Part shown: one piece after another, positions 8,587 through 16,417 of the stretch
How positions within the stretch are numbered: the stretch's first letter is position 1
Layout: the number at the start of each line of letters is the position of its first letter
Translations under genes and position numbers: made by a program
From: SAR202 cluster bacterium bin22
GTDB taxonomy: Bacteria > Chloroflexota > Dehalococcoidia > Lucifugimonadales > UBA3495
Assembly (NCBI GenBank): GCA_002238505.1
Contig: MPMM01000004.1
Coordinates: 62,001-126,000, forward strand
Length of the DNA: 64,000 nt
Direction of reading: 5' to 3'
Notes under the pieces: model-generated
The model's input: the letters and a program-made list of their open reading frames with translations, nothing else
Told to the model about the DNA's origin: nothing
Databases searched by the model: none

Positions 8587-9420
8587 TTAAAGCTTTGCCA
8601 GTTTCTGAATACGCTGGTTGGCGGTGTCAATGCCGTAGATGCTGCCCTGGGAGTCCGTGTAAATCTGGTGCGCGTTCTCAAAGGTTCGCCCTCGGGACAC
8701 CAGCGCCCCATCCAGGGTATAGATGCTGACGCGGGGAATCTGGTCTGAAACATACACCATCTGACCGGCGTCTATGTGCACTCCCATTGGGCACTTGAAG
8801 TCCGTCCACTCCTCCAGAAACGCGCCATCGGCGGTGAATACCTGCACCCGGTTATTCTCGCGGTCCGCCACATAAACCCTCCCATCAGCCGCGACGCTGA
8901 CGCTGTGGGGAACCCGAAACTCGCCCGGGCCGCTTCCCGGGTCGCCGAAACTGCCGACATACTCGCCAGAGGATGTGAATCGGTGAACACTGGAGTTCCC
9001 GTAACCATCGGCGACGTATAGCTCGCCCGATGGAGCAATGCCAACGTCGGCGGGATGGTTGAAGGGCGCCTGCATCGCTGCCTGGCCTCGAATGCCCAGC
9101 GACCGCTGCAGGTTTCCTGCGGTATCGTAAATCAGTATCTGGTGGGCATCCCGATCTACGAGATAAACCGCGTCGTCCGGGCCTATGTGAATGTGGTGAG
9201 CCTCCAGCGGGATGCCATCCTTGCGCTCCCAGGCGTCCAGCAAGTTCCCGTCCCGGTCGAATACCAGCACCGGCGGCCCCTGACGCTGGTACACATACAC
9301 CCGGTCCCGGGAATCTACGGCCACGCCGCTAGGGTGCTGCAATGCGACCCCCTCCGGCAACCGGGCCCAGCCCGGTTGGTATTCGTACCTGAAGTTCCCG
9401 GCGCCTATGGTTGGTGGCAT
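8587..9420 (-). CDS. NHL-repeat beta-propeller protein
   Basis: 277 residues made of six NHL blades, each with the pattern hP.gvav...g.vyVaD..n.riqvf. Examples are HPSGVAVDSRDRVYVYQR, HHIHIGPDDAVYLVDRD, HPADVGIAPSGELYVADG, VPHSVSVAADGRVYVADREN and GVHIDAGQMVYVSD. Relatives are annotated as peptidyl-glycine amidating lyase-like or 6-bladed propellers; they can bind metals or act as lactonases, but no catalytic set is certain here. There is no signal peptide, so it is probably cytoplasmic. It is divergent from the VOC gene at 9613. Confidence 0.85.
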   Translation of the reverse strand: MPPTIGAGNFRYEYQPGWARLPEGVALQHPSGVAVDSRDRVYVYQRQGPPVLVFDRDGNLLDAWERKDGIPLEAHHIHIGPDDAVYLVDRDAHQILIYDTAGNLQRSLGIRGQAAMQAPFNHPADVGIAPSGELYVADGYGNSSVHRFTSSGEYVGSFGDPGSGPGEFRVPHSVSVAADGRVYVADRENNRVQVFTADGAFLEEWTDFKCPMGVHIDAGQMVYVSDQIPRVSIYTLDGALVSRGRTFENAHQIYTDSQGSIYGIDTANQRIQKLAKL

Positions 9421-9612
9421 GGTGCCCTCCTTCCCACGAGAGTTCTTGGTGCAGCGGATGCCCCGTTGCTCCCTCCGGATTTCCCTGAAGTATTATTGCA
9501 TTCTCGCCAATCGGTACTGTAACCCGGTATTATTCGGACGCGACCGTCAGGAAAAGCAGCCCAGGCGACACCCATCAGGCTATTGACTGTCACCCCCAAT
9601 TCAGGAGGGATG

Positions 9613-10023
9613 ATGTTCTCAGACATCCATCACGTCAGCTACCTGGTCCCAGACCTGGATGAGGCAATCAAGTCCTACTCTGAAATGTATGGCGCCACGC
9701 TGACCGGACGCGGCGGCGTGAACAACCTCGGTGAAGTGGCCTTCCTGCAAGCTGGCGACGTGGAAGTGGAGTTCATTTGCCCAGAGGATACCACCGAACT
9801 GGACCAGGCCAATGGGGTATGGGTAGTGCATCACATTGCCTACGTCGTGGAAGACCTGGACCAGGTAGTGGCCCGACACCGCCAGAGGGGCTACCGCTTT
9901 CTGTCGGAGGAGCCTTTCACCAATTTCATGGGTTACCGCCTCATCTACTTCGACCCTGCCGACACCGGTGGCTGCCGAATACACCTGACCGATGCGGCAA
10001 CGCTGCAAAAACCAGGGGCCTGA
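9613..10023 (+). CDS. VOC-superfamily protein (glyoxalase / methylmalonyl-CoA epimerase-like)
   Basis: 136 residues with two beta-alpha-beta-beta-beta modules of the vicinal oxygen chelate fold: FSDIHHVSYLVPDLDEAIKS opens the first, and VHHIAYVVEDLDQVVARHR the second. Candidate metal ligands are His6/7, Glu near residue 56 (VEVEFI), His near 77 and the C-terminal RIHL strand. This organisation resembles lactoylglutathione lyase or methylmalonyl-CoA epimerase. AGGAGG at 9603-9608 favours the ATG at 9613 over the overlapping ATG at 9610. The substrate is unknown. Confidence 0.87.
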   Translation: MFSDIHHVSYLVPDLDEAIKSYSEMYGATLTGRGGVNNLGEVAFLQAGDVEVEFICPEDTTELDQANGVWVVHHIAYVVEDLDQVVARHRQRGYRFLSEEPFTNFMGYRLIYFDPADTGGCRIHLTDAATLQKPGA

Positions 10024-10126
10024 AGGGCCTCGTCTTCCCGCGCCGGTAAGTATCGCCCGCGCCGGGCCGTGCTAAACTGGCCCCGATTCCGCAACTGCCC
10101 CAGGACACTTGCTTTGGAGTAGCCCC

Positions 10127-11053
10127 ATGCGCCTCGCCGTACCTGACCTGGTTTCCAACTCCTACTTTCCCGCCGAGGCTGCCGTGGAACTGGGCTTCTT
10201 CCGCGCACAGGGCATGGAGGTGGAGCTGGAACTGATTTCCCCGGCGGGCCGAACAATGGAGGCGCTCCGGGACGGCCGGGTGGATTTCGTGGCCGGCCCG
10301 GCCCACGCCACTCTCCTGGCCTTTCCGGGCTGGCGTGGAGCCAGGCTATTGGCCGCCCTGTCCCAGCACACCTACTGGTTGCTGGTGCTGCGGTCGAATC
10401 TGGACTTCGTGCCGGGAGACGTCCAGGCAGTTAAGGGCCTCCGCATTGGCGCGGCCCCCGGCCCCGACGCTGCCCTTCGCAGAATGCTGGCCGAAGCCGG
10501 CATTGAGCCCAACCGCGACGGCGTAGATCTGGCGCCTGTGCCCGGAACCGGCGATCCCGGGATTTCCTTCGGGGTGCACGCCGCCCAGGCTTTGGAGGAG
10601 GGTATCATCGATGGCTTCTGGGCTAATGCCATGGGTGCGGAAGTTGCGGTTCGGAGCGGGGTGGGCCTGGTGGCCCTTGACCCGCGCCAGGGTCTTGGAC
10701 CCCCGTCAGCCAGGGACTATACCTTTCCTGCTTTAGTGGCAACCGAGCAACTGATTGATCAGAATCCTGACGCCGCCGCCGGCGCAGTAAGGGCCATCGT
10801 GCAGGCGCAGCGGGCCCTGCGGGCCGACCCCGCCCTGGCCGGCGAAGTGGGCAAGCGTCTGTTCCCTCCGGACGAGGCTGGCCTGATTGTCGATCTGGTG
10901 CAGCGGGACGTTCCCTACTACTCTGCGGCCATTTCCCCAGGCGCCGTCAGCAGCCTCAACGAGTTCGCGGTCAGCACCGGGTTGCTCGATGCAGACGTGG
11001 CGTATGAGGACGTAGTAGCCGCCGAGTTTGCCCATCTCTGGTCTGAAGGGTAG
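10127..11053 (+). CDS. NMT1/THI5-like substrate-binding protein without a signal peptide
   Basis: 308 residues with the periplasmic-binding fold of the NMT1/THI5-like family (nitrate/sulfonate/pyrimidine-type binders). Markers are AAVELGFFRAQGMEVEL, the 'DGRVDFVAGPAHA' strand, and GLRIGAAPGPDAALRRML. The start at 10127 gives MRLAVPDLV, already the first beta-strand of the fold, so no export signal or lipobox exists. A cytoplasmic binder or enzyme is therefore more likely than an ABC transport partner, and no permease or ATPase is adjacent. Its stop is followed at once by the LLM oxidoreductase, implying co-expression. Confidence 0.8.
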   Translation: MRLAVPDLVSNSYFPAEAAVELGFFRAQGMEVELELISPAGRTMEALRDGRVDFVAGPAHATLLAFPGWRGARLLAALSQHTYWLLVLRSNLDFVPGDVQAVKGLRIGAAPGPDAALRRMLAEAGIEPNRDGVDLAPVPGTGDPGISFGVHAAQALEEGIIDGFWANAMGAEVAVRSGVGLVALDPRQGLGPPSARDYTFPALVATEQLIDQNPDAAAGAVRAIVQAQRALRADPALAGEVGKRLFPPDEAGLIVDLVQRDVPYYSAAISPGAVSSLNEFAVSTGLLDADVAYEDVVAAEFAHLWSEG

Positions 11054-11062
11054 GTGAGCCTC

Positions 11063-12049
11063 ATGAAGGTCGATATCCGGGTGCCCGTAGGACTGCCTGT
11101 ACCTGAAACCGCCGACTTCATCGCCGAGTGCGAAGCCGCTGGATTTGACGGCGTTGGTGTCCACGACCACCAGCACAGCGGGCGGGATGTCTTTCTTACC
11201 CTCGCCCTGGCCGCCGAGCGGACTTCACGCCTGACCCTCTATCCCGCAACCTCCAACCCCGTAACCCGGCATACCATGGTGCTGGCTTCACTCGCCCACT
11301 CTCTGGAAGAAGTGGCCCCCCACCGGGTACGCCTGACTGTAGCCCCCGGCTATCTCGCAGTTGGCAACATTGGCAGGCCCCGGGCAACGGTGGCGGCCAT
11401 GCGCCAGGCTGTCCTGACCATCCGCAGCCTGCTCAAGGGAGAGCCGGTGGAATTCAACGGCGTGGCAACCCGCCTGCGCAACCTCAGCGACCCGCCCACT
11501 CCCGTGTTCATGACCGCGGCTGGTCCGAGGATGGTGGAACTGGCCGGGGAAGTTGCCGACGGAGCCCTGCTTCTCGTGGGACTCCACCCAAAAGCCGTAG
11601 CAGCGGCCCGCCAAAGGCTGGAAGCGGGAGCGGCCCGTTCGGGACGCAGCCTGGAGAATTTTCAGACTATCTTCATCACGCCCACCACCGTTTCTCACGA
11701 TGGGACAGCGGCGCGCCGTTTCCCCCAGCAACGCTTCCGGCCCGACCAGCCCTACCTGAAATACCCCAGCGATTCCAACCTTTTCTGGCTGCGGCAAGCA
11801 GGAATTGACCTGGCCGACGACTTTGCCCCCGAGGACATCTCCGATGAGCGGGCAGCCGAGATCTGCGACGCCTTTGGCCTGTTCGGTACCCCGGAAGAAT
11901 GCCTGAACCGGCTGCAGAGAGCGAGGGATGAGTCCGGCATAAACCACGTCTTTATCTTCCCGACCCACACCCTGGAGGGTGGCTACGACATGCCCCGGCA
12001 TGAGGTCGAAGTATTCGGCAATACCATCATTCCTGGCCTGGCCGGATAG
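11063..12049 (+). CDS. LLM-class flavin/F420-dependent oxidoreductase (1)
   Basis: 328-residue TIM-barrel enzyme of the bacterial luciferase-like family. Recognisable parts are the N-terminal strand MKVDIRVPVGLPVPETADF, ECEAAGFDGVGVHDHQ, the RTSRLTLYPATSNPVTRH segment that lines the flavin/deazaflavin site, and PVFMTAAGPRMVELAGEVADGAL. The late 'GTPEECLNRLQRARDESGI' helix is typical of F420-dependent members. The usable starts are GTG 11054, touching the upstream stop, and ATG 11063 with AGGTGA before it; I prefer 11063. It is closely similar in layout to the LLM gene at 31119. The substrate is unknown. Confidence 0.9.
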   Translation: MKVDIRVPVGLPVPETADFIAECEAAGFDGVGVHDHQHSGRDVFLTLALAAERTSRLTLYPATSNPVTRHTMVLASLAHSLEEVAPHRVRLTVAPGYLAVGNIGRPRATVAAMRQAVLTIRSLLKGEPVEFNGVATRLRNLSDPPTPVFMTAAGPRMVELAGEVADGALLLVGLHPKAVAAARQRLEAGAARSGRSLENFQTIFITPTTVSHDGTAARRFPQQRFRPDQPYLKYPSDSNLFWLRQAGIDLADDFAPEDISDERAAEICDAFGLFGTPEECLNRLQRARDESGINHVFIFPTHTLEGGYDMPRHEVEVFGNTIIPGLAG

Positions 12050-12116
12050 CACGCTCCGCTGTTCGGCAGTCCGGTCCTCATCAGTCCGGCTTTAACCTGT
12101 AATTCGCCGCAGTCGG

Positions 12117-12863
12117 CTAGCCCAGGCTCCGCTTCAGGAACCGGCACCAGTCGTCCACCGCCTCGGGCGACGACCTGCCGTGCGGACCCGTGTAGCAGAC
12201 CATTCGCTTGTCCTGGGAGTCAATCAAGTCAAACAGGTCGCATTGGGACTCCCGGGCAAAAAGCTCGTCGTCCCACTGCAGGTGAAAGAACACCGGAACT
12301 CTCACATTGGGCGCATCCCTGCGGAACCTGTCCCCCAGGGCGTCGTTGGCATCCGTTTCACCACGCCGCGCCAGGGCATTCTTTCCCAGGGCGGCGCATC
12401 GCAGCCTGTCTCCCGCCGCCGCTACGAATGGCAGCCCAAACCGGCAACCCATGGAAAAACCAACGTATCCAACCCGGTTTTCGTCTATGGTGTCCATGCC
12501 GGAAAAGCAGTCCAGGGTGGCCATCCAGTCCCCGACCATTCCGTCAATGACGTTGTCAAACCCCTTCTCGGCGTACAGGTCTTCCAGCCGTGGCCCCTGC
12601 CGTCCGCCATGCGCGGGACCGTCGATAGCCACCATTGCGTACTGCGAAACTCCGGCCAGCCGCCGGCCCAGCATCACTGCCCTGGAAGCACGCTTGTGCC
12701 CGCTGCCTCCGTGTCCAAACAGGACCAGTGGAACCGGCTCCTCAATTTCTTCCGGCATCCACACTATTCCAGGTATGGGACCGGCCTCAGTTTCAATTGC
12801 AAACTCTCGCTCAAGTATTTGGCCCTCGTTCAGGGCCTCCCCTTTCCATTCCAGCGTTCCCAT
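12117..12863 (-). CDS. Alpha/beta hydrolase, dienelactone hydrolase-like
   Basis: 248 residues with the serine-hydrolase fold: oxyanion region LVLFGHGGSGHKR, the nucleophile elbow VGFSMGCRF (GxSxG), an acid in LQWDDELFARES and the terminal His in YTGPHGRSS. The ATG at 12863 has GAGGAGG eight bases upstream; the longer TTG start at 12884 lacks one. Family members hydrolyse esters or lactones; the specific substrate is not readable. It is convergent with the LLM gene at 11063. Confidence 0.87.
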   Translation of the reverse strand: MGTLEWKGEALNEGQILEREFAIETEAGPIPGIVWMPEEIEEPVPLVLFGHGGSGHKRASRAVMLGRRLAGVSQYAMVAIDGPAHGGRQGPRLEDLYAEKGFDNVIDGMVGDWMATLDCFSGMDTIDENRVGYVGFSMGCRFGLPFVAAAGDRLRCAALGKNALARRGETDANDALGDRFRRDAPNVRVPVFFHLQWDDELFARESQCDLFDLIDSQDKRMVCYTGPHGRSSPEAVDDWCRFLKRSLG

Positions 12864-13098
12864 TCCTTTCGCCTCCTCTAACAAGCCTGGTACCTTGGAT
12901 TGAAACCTCTGACACTAGCTGCCATGATTATAGACTCCATCATCCCTGCAAATGGCGCCCGGAATCTTCGCCCTCAATCGCGTCATACCCCGGAAGCCGG
13001 ACCAGGGTTCAACTACCAGCCTGCTCAAGCTTTCCCTGAAGGGTTACTGCCGGAGCCACGCCTAACAGTGCATCGTTGCCTGATGTTAAAATAATTGC

Positions 13099-14067
13099 AT
13101 GACCGGCCACAACAACAATGCAAGCCTGACAGTCGTAACCGGGGCTTTCGGCTTTACCGGGCGTCACATAGCCCAGAGGCTGCTGGACGCCGGCAAGTCG
13201 GTGCGCACCCTTACCGGCCGTCCCCATCTGCATGGCTCTGCCCAGGATCCCTTCCACGGCCAGGTTGAGGCAGTGCCCTTCAACTTCCTCGACCCGGTTG
13301 CCCTGGCAAAGTCGCTGGAAGGGGTGGACACTCTCTACAACACCTACTGGGTGCGCTTCTCCAGTGGAGCCGTCACCTTCGATCAGGCCGTGGAAAACTC
13401 CCGCATCCTGGTAAACGCGGCGGTTGAGGCGGGAGTGCAGCGTCTGGTACACGTCAGCATCACCAACCCTGCCGAGGACTCCCCCCTTCCCTATTTCCGG
13501 GGCAAGGCCCTGGTGGAACGGGCGATCCGGGAATCGGGCCTTTCCCATGCCATAGTACGGCCCGCCCTGCTGTTTGGCGAGGGCGATATACTCCTCAACA
13601 ACATAGCCTGGGCCCTGCGCCGCTTTCCGGTCTTTCCCGTCGCTGGCAACGGCCACTATCGCGCCCAGCCCGTTTACGTAGGCGACCTGGCCGACCTGGC
13701 AGTGTCCGCCGCTGAATCCCGCGACAACATAACCATTGACGCCGTTGGTCCGGATACTTACACCTTCGACGAACTGGTTTACCTGCTCGAAAAGTCCGTT
13801 GGCAGCCGGGCCAGAATCGCCCACATGCCCTCCGCTTTGGCCCTGTCCCTGTCCCGCATAGTGGGGTACTTTGTCCGGGACATTGTGCTCACCCGCGAGG
13901 AGATCGACGGCCTCGCCGGTGACCTGCTGGTCTCCGCCGAACCGCCGCGCGCCGCCACCAGGCTCAGCGACTGGCTGGCTGACAACGGCATGTTCCTGGG
14001 CGAAAACTACGCCTCAGAACTCGACCGCCACTACCGGGCCCGCGGACGTGGCCTGCTGGGAAACTGA
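13099..14067 (+). CDS. NmrA-like / atypical SDR NAD(P)-binding protein
   Basis: 322 residues. The N-terminal VVTGAFGFTGRHIAQRLL has the GxxGxxG loop, followed by RTLTGRP after strand 2 as in NADP-binding NmrA-like proteins. The typical active-site tyrosine/lysine pair is replaced by YFRGKALVERAIRESG, as in NDUFA9-like and NmrA atypical SDRs, and RPALLFGEGDILLNNIAW follows. Such proteins act as oxidoreductases or redox sensors. The next SDR gene starts 6 bp after its stop, so the two form an operon. Confidence 0.85.
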   Translation: MTGHNNNASLTVVTGAFGFTGRHIAQRLLDAGKSVRTLTGRPHLHGSAQDPFHGQVEAVPFNFLDPVALAKSLEGVDTLYNTYWVRFSSGAVTFDQAVENSRILVNAAVEAGVQRLVHVSITNPAEDSPLPYFRGKALVERAIRESGLSHAIVRPALLFGEGDILLNNIAWALRRFPVFPVAGNGHYRAQPVYVGDLADLAVSAAESRDNITIDAVGPDTYTFDELVYLLEKSVGSRARIAHMPSALALSLSRIVGYFVRDIVLTREEIDGLAGDLLVSAEPPRAATRLSDWLADNGMFLGENYASELDRHYRARGRGLLGN

Positions 14068-14073
14068 CCGGTC

Positions 14074-14883
14074 ATGACTGACCCGGACCCAAACATGGCA
14101 CTGTCCGGCAAGGTGGCTGTCGTCACCGGTTCCAGCCGGGGCATTGGCAAAGCCATGGCCCTGGGACTGGCCCGGGCCGGAGCCTCCGTGGTCGTGGCCG
14201 CCAGGTCGGAAGAGGAGCGGGACCAGGCGCCGGGCACCATCTACGCCACTGCCGCTGAAATCGAGGCCCTGGGAGGCAAGGCTCTCCCCGTCCGCTGCAA
14301 TGTGCGGGAGGAAGAGAGCATCAAGGCCATGGTCGGGGAGACCCTGGACGCATTCGGGGCCATTGACGTGCTGGTCAACAACGCGGGGATTGGCACCTAC
14401 AGTCCCTTCCTCGAGACCACCCTGCGGGAATGGGACCTGGTCATGGACATTAACCTCAGGGCCACGTACATCGGTTGCCGTACGGTTGCTCCCATCATGG
14501 TGGAACAGGGCGGTGGCAGCATCATCAACATCTCTTCCCATGCCGCCGGCAACATTTTCACCTCCACCCTGTCTGCCGACGCCGGCCAGGACATAACCAT
14601 GATGGGTCAGGCGTATGGCGTATCCAAAGCGGCGGTGGAGCGCCTGACCTGGGGATTGTCGGCAGAACTGGGACAGTTCAACATCGCCGTTAACGTGCTG
14701 CGTCCCCTGCGACCCGTCCTAACCGAGGGTTTCCAGGCCCAGCGCCCCGACGCCGATTACTCAACCTGGGCCTCGCCCGACGATATGGTCAAGGCGACGG
14801 TGTTCCTGGCCGGCCAGGACGCCACCGGCCTTACCGGGGCTAACGTAACTGCCGAAGAGTTGGTCCGGCGGTTGCGCCTGTAA
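14074..14883 (+). CDS. Short-chain dehydrogenase/reductase (classical SDR)
   Basis: 269-residue classical SDR: cofactor loop TGSSRGIGKA, NNAGIGTY, catalytic Ser in INISSHAAG and the catalytic YGVSK, with the C-terminal LTGANVTAEE replacing the common LTGQxxxVDGG. The segment between Ser and Tyr is longer than usual (about 20 residues). It probably oxidises or reduces a secondary alcohol/ketone. It is co-transcribed with the NmrA-like gene ahead of it. Confidence 0.92.
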   Translation: MTDPDPNMALSGKVAVVTGSSRGIGKAMALGLARAGASVVVAARSEEERDQAPGTIYATAAEIEALGGKALPVRCNVREEESIKAMVGETLDAFGAIDVLVNNAGIGTYSPFLETTLREWDLVMDINLRATYIGCRTVAPIMVEQGGGSIINISSHAAGNIFTSTLSADAGQDITMMGQAYGVSKAAVERLTWGLSAELGQFNIAVNVLRPLRPVLTEGFQAQRPDADYSTWASPDDMVKATVFLAGQDATGLTGANVTAEELVRRLRL

Positions 14884-15182
14884 ATCCCCGTCGCTGCTCC
14901 AAAGCCACATCCTTCTGATTAGACAGTAAGAACGCTTGGAAGGCGTGCATGCCCTTCGGACGCTGGACCTGCCAGCCGGGCGTTCGCCCGCCGGCCAGGT
15001 ACACCCTCCTTGACTCCCCGCCTGGTCGGCAAAGAATTCCGGTTGGTCCCCGCTGGAAGCTGTTTCAAAAGCGCCCAGCGAGCCGGCAGATGTGTTCAGA
15101 GGCGAGACCGTGAAGGGGGTCACCGCCATCCTGACCTTCCCCCGTCGAGAAGGAAGGGACTTTGAGATGGCCTCAAGTAGGC
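14884..15182. other. Intergenic region, no gene recognised
   Basis: Nothing here reads as a gene on either strand. A short hairpin-like fragment near 15134-15155 (CTTCCCCCGTCGAGAAGGAAGG) resembles the family 3 palindrome found at 42333 and 47695. Confidence 0.45.
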
Positions 15183-15347
15183 CAACAGGTTTGAAATGAT
15201 GACTGCTAAATCTGTATCGTCATTCCGGCCTTGAGCCGGAATCCAGACAGGTTGCGAAGGGTCAACTGCAGGGCACTAGAGGGGCACTGGATTCCGGCTT
15301 TCGCCGGAAAGACGGTTAAACCCCAACCCATCATTACAATGCTGTTG
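15183..15347. repeat. Dispersed repeat, family 2, copy 2
   Basis: 165 bp bounded by CAACAG and CTGTTG, with inverted ends (CAACAGGTTTGAAATGATG against CAACAGCATTGTAATGATG on the other strand). Inside are two facing REP-type palindromes, ATTCCGGCCTTGAGCCGGAAT and ATTCCGGCTTTCGCCGGAAA. It is nearly identical to the copy at 23836. Confidence 0.85.
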
Positions 15348-15356
15348 AGCTACTAG

Positions 15357-15393
15357 TCCAAAAAGAAAAAGGGGAGGGACTAACTCCCTCCCC
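15357..15393 (-). terminator. Rho-independent terminator of the YtxH gene
   Basis: On the minus strand, GGGGAGGGA and TCCCTCCCC (15385-15393 and 15371-15379) form a perfect 9-bp stem with a 5-nt loop, followed by TTTTTCTTTTT. It lies 62 bp after the stop of the gene at 15455. Confidence 0.9.
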
Positions 15394-15454
15394 GTAATGT
15401 TCCGTATTTCTACCAGTTTCTCAGCAGCATTAGCCGCCAGAGCAGGGAATTATC

Positions 15455-15757
15455 CTACTCGTCCTCCAGCACCTGGGCCGTGGCCGCTTCCTCGGACGTT
15501 TCCTGGCTGTTGCGGCGGCGCAGGTTCTGGACCCGCTCCCGCGCGGTTCCAACGTACTCACCGGCCCGTTCCCGTACGGGGCCTGCGTACTCGCCCGCCC
15601 TTTCCCGGGCGACTTCAAGGTACTCGCCAGCCCGCTCGCGGACCAATTGCCTGGTCTCACTGCCCGGCTTGGGCGCTACCAGCAGCCCAATCGCTGCGCC
15701 TACCACGGCTCCGAAAAGCATTCCTGTTACAAACTTGTCCAATCCATTGTCTGCCAT
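15455..15757 (-). CDS. YtxH-domain protein with 11-residue repeats
   Basis: 100 residues. Positions 8-30 form one membrane helix (FVTGMLFGAVVGAAIGLLVAP) of the YtxH/gas-vesicle-like type, with PKPGSETR at the membrane exit as in that family. It is followed by three-and-a-half 11-residue amphipathic repeats, RERAGEYLEVA, RERAGEYAGPV, RERAGEYVGTA and RERVQN, and then an acidic tail. Such 11-mers form long lipid- or protein-binding helices as in LEA-like and apolipoprotein-like proteins. YtxH proteins are linked to stress; the exact role is unknown. It has its own promoter and terminator, so it is monocistronic. Confidence 0.85.
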   Translation of the reverse strand: MADNGLDKFVTGMLFGAVVGAAIGLLVAPKPGSETRQLVRERAGEYLEVARERAGEYAGPVRERAGEYVGTARERVQNLRRRNSQETSEEAATAQVLEDE

Positions 15758-15816
15758 TGCCGGCCTCCTCCTGAGACACTTGTGAAGGTGTCTCGTTAGT
15801 TTTCATAATATACATA

Positions 15817-15845
15817 ATTATATATCACCGGGTGAAATTTTGCAA
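15817..15845 (-). promoter_or_regulatory. Sigma-70-type promoter of the YtxH gene
   Basis: On the minus strand, TTGCAA (15840-15845) and TATAAT (15817-15822) are separated by exactly 17 bp, in an AT-rich stretch that stands out from the GC-rich surroundings. The start codon lies about 60 bp downstream. Confidence 0.75.
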
Positions 15846-15995
15846 TGGCGACCAATACCGGTATTGGCGAGTTTACCGCTCCTGTACTCCAGACAGGTGT
15901 TAGACTGTCGTTTGCAGTTTGCCTTGCTCGGAAGCTGCAATACTTGGAGTCACTCAGTATTCCCAAACACAAGGCATAGAAAACCGAGGCAGAAT

Positions 15996-16325
15996 ATGGC
16001 TTACGACGAATCCCTGGCACATCGTGTGAGAAAAATGCTGGCGCCCGTCGGCGACATTACTGAACGCAAGATGTTCGGCGGACTGGCCTTCATGCTCAGC
16101 GGCAATATGTGCTGTTGTATCGATAAGTCCAACCTGGTAGTTCGCACGGGACCCCACCAGTACGAGGATGCCCTGGAACAACTTCACGCCAGGGTGTTTG
16201 ACTTCACCGGAAGACCCATGCGAGGGTTTGTTTACGTGGAGGAGGAAGGACTTAAGGATGAAGCCGGCCTCAGGGACTGGGTTGCCCTGTCGGTCAAATT
16301 CGCCGGGTCGCTGCCGCCAAAGTAG
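15996..16325 (+). CDS. TfoX/Sxy N-terminal domain protein
   Basis: 109 residues matching the TfoX N-terminal domain: LAHRVRKMLAPVGDITERKMFGGLAFML and then a beta-sheet with NMCCCIDKSNLVVR and MRGFVYVEEEGL. In proteobacteria the full-length protein regulates competence, but stand-alone N-terminal domains are widespread and uncharacterised. The ATG at 15996, with GAGG upstream, begins the domain; the frame extends upstream without similarity. Confidence 0.88.
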   Translation: MAYDESLAHRVRKMLAPVGDITERKMFGGLAFMLSGNMCCCIDKSNLVVRTGPHQYEDALEQLHARVFDFTGRPMRGFVYVEEEGLKDEAGLRDWVALSVKFAGSLPPK

Positions 16326-16417
16326 CGCTGGCGTCTCCACCGCAAAAAAAGAGCTTTTCTTTACCTGCAGTTCCCGTTAAGAGTATCCTTGCCCCAAACA
16401 AATTTGGACGTATTGGC

